From positions 310,001 through 374,000 of the forward strand of contig NZ_PVZV01000006.1 of NCBI RefSeq assembly GCF_002995495.1: a stretch of 64,000 nucleotides of DNA, given 5' to 3'. Position 1 is the stretch's first letter. Every line of letters starts with the position of its first letter. The notes beneath the pieces were generated by a model. The model was not told where the DNA came from and searched no databases. It was given only the letters and a program-made list of their open reading frames with translations. Made by a program: the position numbers and the translations under genes. This document shows positions 58,355 through 64,000 of the stretch, in pieces. The DNA is from Actinocorallia populi (lineage in GTDB: Bacteria; Actinomycetota; Actinomycetes; Streptosporangiales; Streptosporangiaceae).

Positions 58355-59137
58355 ATGGCGGACCCGCATGAACTCGAGGACGACACCGGCGTACGCGTGC
58401 GCCTCCCCGGCCGGGTGGAGCGGGTCGTCTCCCTGGTCCCGTCCCTGACCGAGTCGGTGGCGGCCACCGCGCCCGGCCTCCTGGCGGGCGCCACCGACTG
58501 GTGCACGCACCCGCAGAGCCTCGACGTTCCCCGTGTCCGGGGCACCAAGAACCCGGACGTGGAGCGCGTCATCGGGCTGCGGCCCGACCTCGTCCTGGCC
58601 AACGAGGAGGAGAACCGTGTCCCCGACCTGGAAGCGCTGCGCGCGGCGGGCATCCCGGTCTGGGTCACCGTGATCCGTACCGTGGACGAGGCCCTGACGT
58701 CGTTGCGCCGCATGCTCACCGAGGCCTGCGGCCTCCCGGCGCCGTCCTGGCTGGAGGCCGCCGGACGTGCGTGGTCGGACCATCCCGCTCCCGGGCCCGG
58801 CACGCGCCGGGCCGTCATCCCGATCTGGCGCCGCCCCTGGATGGTCGTCGGCCGGGACACCTTCGCCGGAGACGTCCTGGCCCGGCTCGGCGTCGCCAAC
58901 GTCTACGCCGGCCACCCCGAGCGCTATCCCAGGATCCCGATCGAGGAGATCCTCGCGGCCGCGCCGGACCTCGTGGTCCTCCCCGACGAGCCCTACGCCT
59001 TCGGCCCCGCCGACGGTCCTGAGTGTTTCCCCGGTCTGGAGACGGCCCTGGTCTCCGGCCGCGACCTCACCTGGTACGGGCCGTCCCTCGTCGACGCCCC
59101 GTCCCGTCTGCGAGAGGCGCTCGCAGGCCCGTCCTGA
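58355..59137 (+). CDS. Helical-backbone metal/cobalamin-binding protein without signal peptide (BtuF-like)
   Basis: A 260-residue protein of the class III binding-protein fold. VERVVSLVPSLTESVAATAP, DVERVIGLRPDLVLANEEENRVPDLEALRAAGIPVWVTVIRTVDEAL and ILAAAPDLVVLPDEPYAF match the BtuF/FepB lineage. Unlike transport receptors it has no signal peptide or lipobox; ATG 58355 (or GTG 58352) leads straight into DPHELEDDTGVRVRLPG. No permease or ATPase is linked. A cytosolic cobalamin, haem or metal-complex binding role is possible (inference). It stops 13 bases before the convergent kinase gene ends. Confidence 0.78.
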   Translation: MADPHELEDDTGVRVRLPGRVERVVSLVPSLTESVAATAPGLLAGATDWCTHPQSLDVPRVRGTKNPDVERVIGLRPDLVLANEEENRVPDLEALRAAGIPVWVTVIRTVDEALTSLRRMLTEACGLPAPSWLEAAGRAWSDHPAPGPGTRRAVIPIWRRPWMVVGRDTFAGDVLARLGVANVYAGHPERYPRIPIEEILAAAPDLVVLPDEPYAFGPADGPECFPGLETALVSGRDLTWYGPSLVDAPSRLREALAGPS

Positions 59138-59150
59138 GGAAGGGTCGCCC

Positions 59151-61115
59151 TCAGGCGGGGCGCCACAGGCGCAGGGTGCGGTCCCAGGAGGCGGAGGCGA
59201 GGACGGCGCCGTCGGGGGAGAGCGCCAGGGCGTCGATGCGGTCGGTGTGCGGGGTGGGGACGGAGCGGAAGTCCCCGGTGGCGGGATTCCAGTGACGGAG
59301 GGCGTGACCGAGGTCGGCGGCGTAGAGCGTCCCGTCGGAGGGGTGGCAGGCCAGGGCGGAGACGGTGCTCGGGTGCTCCTTCAGGACGCCGGCGGCGGCG
59401 TCGGATTTCCAGAGCCGGATGGTCCGGTCCTCGCCCGCGGAGGCCAGGACGCCGTCTGAGGTGTAGGCCAGGGTGGAGACCTCGCCGGTGTGGCCGGTGA
59501 GCGAGGCGAGGAGGTCGCCGGTGGCCGGATCCCACAGGCGGACCTTGCCGTCGGCGCCCGCGGAGGCCAGCGTGGAGCCGTCGGGGTGGAAGGCGACGGC
59601 GTAGACGGTGCCGGAGTGTCCGCGCAGGGTGCGGAGCACGCGGCGGTCCTTCATCGACCAGACGCGTACGGTCGCGTCCTTGCCGCCGCTCGCCAGCAGC
59701 CGGCCGTCGGAGGAGGGCGCCAGGGCGTAGACGATGTCGGTGTGGCCGGTGTAGGCGCCGTCCTCGGCGGCCCGGTCGACGTCCCAGGCCAGGATGCGGC
59801 GGTCCCAGCTGCCCGTCAGGAGGGCCGAGCCGTCGCGGGTGAAGGCGGCGCAGGTGATCGGGCCCCGGTGGCCGGTGAGGGTGCGCGAGTCGCGGGTGCC
59901 GGTGTCCCACAGGCGCACGGTCTCGTCCCAGCACCCGCTGGCCAGGAGCGGGCGTTTCGGGTGGAAGGCCAGGGCGTCGATCCGGTCGGTGTGGTCCGTC
60001 AGCGCGGCGCCGTCCTGCGCGAGCGCCGACGGGGGCGCGGGAGCGTGCCGGTCGGAGGTCCGCCCGGAGTCGCGGGTGAACAGGGCCGCCGCGGTGCCCG
60101 CGGAGCCGAGGATCCCGGCGGCGGCCAGCAGCACGGACCGGCGTCCGATCGAGCGCGAGGGCCGGGGCGCCGGAGGTTCGACGGGCTCCGGCTCCGGCGC
60201 GTCGGAGCCGGGGAGGGGGCGCGTGCTCTCCACGGCCGCGGGAGGTCCGCTCTCGACGACCGTGGCGGAGGCGGCGGGGAGCGGGGTGGAGTGCCGCCAC
60301 GGGGTGGCGATCTCGCTCAGGGTCCCGATCGTCTCGGCGATGGTGGGGCGCTGCTCGGGGTCGGGCCGCAGCAGCTCGTGGAGCAGGGACGTCAGCGGCC
60401 CGGCGTGTTCGGGCGGGTCGAACTCGCCCTTCATGAGCAGTGCGAGGACGGCCACGAAGCTGTTGCCGGGAAACGGGGAGCGTCCTTCCACCGCGGTGTA
60501 GAGGGTCGCCCCGAGCGACCACAGGTCCGAGGCGGGACCGAGGTCCTCGTCCCGGCGCGCCTGCTCGGGGGACATGTAGGCGGGCGTGCCCAGCAGCGCG
60601 CCCGTCAGGGTGATCCGGGGGTCGCCCGACAGCCGGGCGATCCCGAAGTCGGTGAGCACCACCCGCCGCTCGTCGAGCATGACGTTGGCGGGTTTGAGGT
60701 CCCGGTGCAGGATGCCGGCCTTGTGCGCGGTCCGGAGCGCCTCGGCGACGGCCAGCCCGATCTCCGCCACGCGGGTGGGGGTCAGCCGTCCCGCCGTCTT
60801 GACGGTCCGGTCGAGCGGCATGCCCTTCAGCAGCTCCATGACGATCAGGGGCATGCCGTCGTGTTCGACGACGTCGTGCACCGTGACGATGGCCGGATGG
60901 GTGAGCCGCGCCGCCAGCCGCGCCTCGCGCGACATCCGCTCGACGAGGACCCGCCGCTCCTCGTCGTCCAGCCTCGCGTCGAGCAGGAGCTCCTTGACCG
61001 CGACCTCACGGCCGAGCACCTCGTCCTCGGCGCGCCAGACGCGTCCCATGCCCCCCGACCCGACCGGCTCGACCAGCCTGTAACGCCCGTTGATCCGATC
61101 GCCAGCATCCGCCAC
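59151..61115 (-). CDS. Ser/Thr protein kinase with C-terminal WD40 propeller
   Basis: A 654-residue membrane kinase. The kinase domain spans about residues 11-275: GSGGMG (19-24), Lys41 in VAVKE, HRDLKPAN (137-144), DFG (156-158) and GTPAYMSPEQ. A proline-rich linker and one membrane helix (SVLLAAAGILGSAGTAAALF, near 325-345) follow. Seven WD40 repeats of about 40 residues, each with GH or DH near the start and W/D near the end, then form a complete seven-bladed propeller, probably extracellular. GTG 61115 with GGATGG upstream was preferred to an ATG 22 codons earlier. It may sense or scaffold at the envelope. Confidence 0.87.
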   Translation of the reverse strand: MADAGDRINGRYRLVEPVGSGGMGRVWRAEDEVLGREVAVKELLLDARLDDEERRVLVERMSREARLAARLTHPAIVTVHDVVEHDGMPLIVMELLKGMPLDRTVKTAGRLTPTRVAEIGLAVAEALRTAHKAGILHRDLKPANVMLDERRVVLTDFGIARLSGDPRITLTGALLGTPAYMSPEQARRDEDLGPASDLWSLGATLYTAVEGRSPFPGNSFVAVLALLMKGEFDPPEHAGPLTSLLHELLRPDPEQRPTIAETIGTLSEIATPWRHSTPLPAASATVVESGPPAAVESTRPLPGSDAPEPEPVEPPAPRPSRSIGRRSVLLAAAGILGSAGTAAALFTRDSGRTSDRHAPAPPSALAQDGAALTDHTDRIDALAFHPKRPLLASGCWDETVRLWDTGTRDSRTLTGHRGPITCAAFTRDGSALLTGSWDRRILAWDVDRAAEDGAYTGHTDIVYALAPSSDGRLLASGGKDATVRVWSMKDRRVLRTLRGHSGTVYAVAFHPDGSTLASAGADGKVRLWDPATGDLLASLTGHTGEVSTLAYTSDGVLASAGEDRTIRLWKSDAAAGVLKEHPSTVSALACHPSDGTLYAADLGHALRHWNPATGDFRSVPTPHTDRIDALALSPDGAVLASASWDRTLRLWRPA

Positions 61116-61197
61116 GGCACACCATCCTAACGAGGTCGAACCCGGCGGATCGGGGATGACGGTGCCGTCGTGTCCCGGCACGGGGTATCTGTACGGG

Positions 61198-61218
61198 ATA
61201 AAATTAATCGTATAAAAT
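61198..61218. repeat. AT-rich direct repeat in a divergent promoter region
   Basis: ATAAAAT occurs at 61198-61204 and 61212-61218, part of two 14-base units (10 of 14 identical). It lies in the 152-base gap between the kinase and the binding-protein gene. TATAAA at 61211-61216 may be the -10 of the binding-protein promoter, so the repeats are a candidate regulator site. Confidence 0.45.
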
Positions 61219-61267
61219 AAATAAGGTCGCGACCGGACCCCGCCGTTCTTCCGTGTGGAGGAGTCCC

Positions 61268-62521
61268 ATGCCCTCGTTCCGTCTCCGCTCCGGGATGTTC
61301 TTCAAGTCCGCCGCCGGGATCGGCCTCGCCGCCCTGCTCGCCGCCTGCGCCACCGAGACCGCCTCCTCCGGGGGCTCCGGTTCCCAGGGGGTCACCGACA
61401 AGACGGTGAAGGTGGCGGGCATCGTCACCGAGACCAGCGCGATCGGCTACTCCTCGGCCGAGGCCGAGCTGGGCGCCAGGGCCCGTTTCGAACGTGCCAA
61501 CGCCGAGGGCGGCGTGCACGGCAGGACCGTGGAGTTCCTCGGCGCCGAGGACGACGCGATGACGTCCGCGACGGGTGTGACCGCCGCGCGGCGGCTCGTC
61601 GACAAGGAGGACGTCTTCGCCGTCGTCCCCGTCAGCGCTCCGGCCTTCGGCGGAGCCGAGTATCTCGACCAGCAGAAGGTGCCGTGGTTCGGCTGGATGA
61701 CCAACCCGGCCTGGTGCGGGCTGTCCACGGCCTTCGGGTTCAACGGGTGCCTGACGCCGCAGCGGGGCGAGAAGATCCCGTCCTGGTGGGCGGCCCAGCT
61801 CGGCGCGGAGCTGGGCGGCACGGACGGGAGCGTCTGGGTGCAGTCCACCGACACCTCCTCCAGCAAGATCGGCGCGGAGATGATCTCCAGGTCGTTCGAG
61901 GCGTCCGGGTTCGAGCTCGTCGGGCTGTCGTCGTCGGTACCGGCCGCGGCCCCGCCGCAGGACTGGCTGCCCTACGTCAACAAGGTCATGGAGAGCGACG
62001 GCGGCGGCCCGCCGGACGTCGTGGTGTCCGTCATGTCGGGCACCAAGCACAACGGCGGTTTCTACACCGCGCTGAAGAAGGCCGGCTACAAGGGCGCCAT
62101 CACCGACGCGACCAGCTACGACCCCAAGGTCATGGCCGACCCGCAGAGCGTCGCGGCGCTCGAAGGCGTCTACGCCGCGCCGCAGCTCGAGCCGTTCGAG
62201 TCCGATATCCCGGAGATCGTCCAGATGAAGGCCGACCTGCGGAAGGCCGGCGGCGGCGACCTGGTGTTCAGCCAGCACATGGCCACCGGCTACTGGGCGG
62301 CGGACGTCTTCCTGAAGATGCTGGAGAAGACGGGCAAGGACCTCACCCGCGAGAACTTCCTCAGGGCCGCCGACGGCTTCTCCTACGAGAACCCCGGATT
62401 CGGGCGCGTCGCCTACCCGCAGAACAAGACACAGCCCACCGGTTGCGGCGCGCTGGTGCGCATCAAGGGCGGCGGGTTCGAGCTCGCCCGGCACCTGGAG
62501 TGCTTCGACAACGTCGGCTGA
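61268..62521 (+). CDS. Branched-chain amino-acid-type ABC substrate-binding lipoprotein
   Basis: A 417-residue LivK-family protein. The lipobox is LLAAC with Cys27. VTDKTVKVAGIVTETSAIGYSSAEAELGARARFERANAEGGVHGRTVEFLGAEDDAMTSATGVTAARRLVDKEDVFAVVPV (about 41-122) is the standard lobe I sequence. Members bind amino acids, amides, urea or aromatic acids, and the many actinobacterial paralogues often serve aromatic or steroid uptake, so the ligand is open. ATG 61268 has a GGAGGAG site. A fused LivHM permease gene follows after 28 bases. Confidence 0.87.
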   Translation: MPSFRLRSGMFFKSAAGIGLAALLAACATETASSGGSGSQGVTDKTVKVAGIVTETSAIGYSSAEAELGARARFERANAEGGVHGRTVEFLGAEDDAMTSATGVTAARRLVDKEDVFAVVPVSAPAFGGAEYLDQQKVPWFGWMTNPAWCGLSTAFGFNGCLTPQRGEKIPSWWAAQLGAELGGTDGSVWVQSTDTSSSKIGAEMISRSFEASGFELVGLSSSVPAAAPPQDWLPYVNKVMESDGGGPPDVVVSVMSGTKHNGGFYTALKKAGYKGAITDATSYDPKVMADPQSVAALEGVYAAPQLEPFESDIPEIVQMKADLRKAGGGDLVFSQHMATGYWAADVFLKMLEKTGKDLTRENFLRAADGFSYENPGFGRVAYPQNKTQPTGCGALVRIKGGGFELARHLECFDNVG

Positions 62522-62549
62522 TCCCGTCCGCCGCGCCTTGAGGTGATCT

Positions 62550-64000
62550 ATGACGGAACTCATCGGCTACATCCTCAGCGGCCTGGTGACCGGGGCGGTC
62601 TTCGCCCTCATGGGCTCGGGCCTGACCCTCACCTACGCCACCACCGGGGTGTTCAACTTCGCGCACGGCGCGGTCGGCTTCGTCGCCGCGCTGCTGTTCT
62701 TCGAACTCACCGTCGGCGCCGGCTGGCCCACCTGGATCGCGGGGCCGGTCGCGGTCGCCGTCGCCGGCCCGCTGCTGGGCTACCTGCTGCACCTGACGAT
62801 GTTCCGGCGGCTCTCCTCGGCGGGGGAGACCGCGCAGATCGTCGCGACCATCGGCCTGACCATCGCGCTGCCCGCACTCGGCCTGGGCGCCATCGACCTG
62901 CTCAACGGCGTGTTCGGGCTCTCCCTGCCCGGCGTCACCGAGGGCGGCGCGGCCCGCGGCCTGGGACCGCGGCCCGTGGAGACCTGGGAGTTCGCCGGGA
63001 TCACCCTGGACTCCGACCAGCTCATCGCCTTCACCGTCGCGGCGCTGACGGCCGCGGCGCTGTGGGCGCTGATGCGCCGCACCCCGCTGGGGCTGCGGAT
63101 GCGCGCGGCGGTCGACCGCCGCACGCTGGCCGAACTGCGGGGCGTGGACGTCGACCGCGCCTCGGCCCAGGCATGGATGCTGGGTTCGACGCTGGCGGCG
63201 GTGGCGGGCGTGCTGATCGTGCCCGTCGTGGGCCTGGACTCGGCGGCCTTCCTCGTCCTGCTGTTCACCTCCGCGACCGCCGCGGTGTTCGGTCGCCTGG
63301 CTTCGATCCCGGTGACGTTCGCCGCCGGACTCGCGCTGGGCGTCCTGCAGAACCTCGTCGCCGGATACGGGGATTTCGCGCAGGACGTCACCGGGATCCG
63401 GACGGCTGTGCCGGTCCTGCTGCTGTTCGCCGGGCTGCTGGTCCTCAACCGCTCGCGCGACCGGGTGGCCGGCTCCATCGCCGAGGACCCGCCCCCGCCG
63501 GACTACCTGGCGGACCTGCCGCGCTGGCGGCGGGCCCTGCCCTGGGGCGTGTCGCCGGCGGTGCTGCTGGTGTGGATGTTCACCATCGGCGACACCTACT
63601 GGATCGGGGTCGTCTCCCAGGGGCTGCTGTTCGCGCTGATCTTCTGCTCGTTCGTGGTCGTCACCGGCATCGGCGGCATGGTCAATCTCGCCCAGGCCGC
63701 CTTCGCCACCCTGGCCGCCCTCACCGTGGGGCTCGCGCTCAGCAAGGGCCTGCCGTTCGGGCTCGCGCTCGTGCTGGGGATCGCGGCGGCAGCCGTGGCC
63801 GGGGTCGTGGTGGCGCTGCCCGCGCTGCGGCTGGGCGGCAAGGTGCTCACCCTGGCCACCCTCGCCCTGGCGCTCCTGGCCGACCAGGTGCTGTTCCAGA
63901 TCGACGGTTTCGGCAACGGCACCCTGGGCTGGCAGATGCCCGCGATCTCCCTGGGGTTCGCCGACACCAACGACCCCCGCACCCGGGTGGTGCTGCTGCT
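62550..64000 (+). CDS. Fused LivH-LivM ABC permease (runs off the right edge)
   Basis: An open frame from ATG 62550 (GAGGTGAT site) to the window end, at least 483 codons with no stop. Residues 1 to about 295 are a LivH-type permease (MTELIGYILSGLVTGAVFALMGSGLTLTYATTGVFNFAHGAVGFVAALLFFE, VATIGLTIALPALGLG). After a linker (SIAEDPPPPDYLADLPRWRR) a LivM-type permease begins (LLFALIFCSFVVVTGIGGMVNLAQAAFATLAALTVGLAL). The two permeases are therefore one polypeptide. The missing 3' end and the LivG/LivF ATPases should follow to the right. Confidence 0.85.
   Translation, partial: MTELIGYILSGLVTGAVFALMGSGLTLTYATTGVFNFAHGAVGFVAALLFFELTVGAGWPTWIAGPVAVAVAGPLLGYLLHLTMFRRLSSAGETAQIVATIGLTIALPALGLGAIDLLNGVFGLSLPGVTEGGAARGLGPRPVETWEFAGITLDSDQLIAFTVAALTAAALWALMRRTPLGLRMRAAVDRRTLAELRGVDVDRASAQAWMLGSTLAAVAGVLIVPVVGLDSAAFLVLLFTSATAAVFGRLASIPVTFAAGLALGVLQNLVAGYGDFAQDVTGIRTAVPVLLLFAGLLVLNRSRDRVAGSIAEDPPPPDYLADLPRWRRALPWGVSPAVLLVWMFTIGDTYWIGVVSQGLLFALIFCSFVVVTGIGGMVNLAQAAFATLAALTVGLALSKGLPFGLALVLGIAAAAVAGVVVALPALRLGGKVLTLATLALALLADQVLFQIDGFGNGTLGWQMPAISLGFADTNDPRTRVVLL

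Noticed and set aside
61116-61181. An earlier ATG start (61181) for the kinase-WD40 protein
   Set aside because: The added 22 residues are Pro/Gly-rich with no ribosome site, and they overlap the probable promoter; GTG 61115 fits kinase N-termini better.
1-64000. tRNA, rRNA, CRISPR arrays, insertion sequences and toxin-antitoxin pairs
   Set aside because: I looked for T-loop-like GGTTCGA contexts, regular short repeats, transposase motifs and paired tiny ORFs, and found none that hold up.

Overview
The window looks like a chromosomal segment of a high-GC actinomycete. GC is very high throughout and third codon positions are almost all G or C. GTG and TTG starts are frequent, and adjacent genes repeatedly overlap as ATGA, GTGA or TGATG. 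There are two DmdR/IdeR-type iron boxes, an NDMA-dependent alcohol dehydrogenase, an orphan MbtH protein and a PASTA-less Ser/Thr kinase carrying WD40 repeats. I cannot name the genus from sequence alone; an Actinomadura/Streptosporangiales-like organism is a reasonable guess. I see no rRNA, tRNA, CRISPR array, transposase or phage gene, so this is metabolic chromosome and not a mobile island.

Layout. (1) 1-0.8 kb: the tail of an incoming gene and a DUF202 membrane pair. (2) 1.1-5.0 kb: a mirror-image module of NDMA-alcohol dehydrogenase, two paralogous TetR regulators and an AlkB alkane hydroxylase. (3) 5.0-12.4 kb: acyl-CoA degradation. A KstR2-like TetR with a palindromic operator precedes a MaoC hydratase and two acyl-CoA dehydrogenases. 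An enoyl-CoA hydratase, a dienoyl-CoA-reductase-type SDR and a second acyl-CoA dehydrogenase pair follow. (4) 12.4-18.5 kb: an IclR regulator, a VanA/VanB-like Rieske O-demethylase with a 55-residue CxC/HxxxH protein encoded between its subunits, a FUSC-type aromatic acid exporter and two LysR regulators. (5) 18.6-19.0 kb: an orphan mbtH gene behind an iron box. (6) 19.2-29.0 kb: an L-arabinose regulon (araB, LacI regulator, araD, araA) joined to a YtfQ-YtfR-YtfT-YjfF-like furanose transporter, with three matching LacI-type operators. (7) 29.1-36.1 kb: a carotenoid cluster (CruF-, CrtD-, CruC-, PlsY-, CrtA-, CrtB- and CrtI-like). (8) 36.2-40.0 kb: a FatBDCE-like siderophore ABC importer behind an iron box. 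(9) 40.1-49.4 kb: a complete protocatechuate branch of the beta-ketoadipate pathway (pcaIJFHGBL plus pobA) with a divergent double-length IclR regulator. (10) 49.5-64.0 kb: smaller regulatory and cell-surface genes, a cytosolic BtuF-like protein, a kinase-WD40 protein and the start of a branched-chain amino-acid-type ABC transporter that runs off the right edge.

How the genes fit together. The window is mostly carbon-source catabolism. VanAB-like enzymes would turn vanillate into protocatechuate and PobA would turn 4-hydroxybenzoate into protocatechuate. PcaGH, PcaB, PcaL, PcaIJ and PcaF would then take it to succinyl-CoA and acetyl-CoA, while the FUSC protein could relieve aromatic acid stress. 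AlkB plus the alcohol dehydrogenase and the acyl-CoA modules form an aliphatic or cyclic-lipid arm. The arabinose operon handles plant-derived pentose. Together these suit a soil saprophyte living on lignocellulose.

The least explained items are the 55-residue protein inside the vanAB-like operon, the PlsY-like acyltransferase overlapped by neighbours at both ends inside the carotenoid cluster, the signal-less BtuF-like protein, the short leader ORF ahead of crtI and the orphan iron-regulated mbtH. Calls rest on reading translated sequence and motifs; no database search was run.
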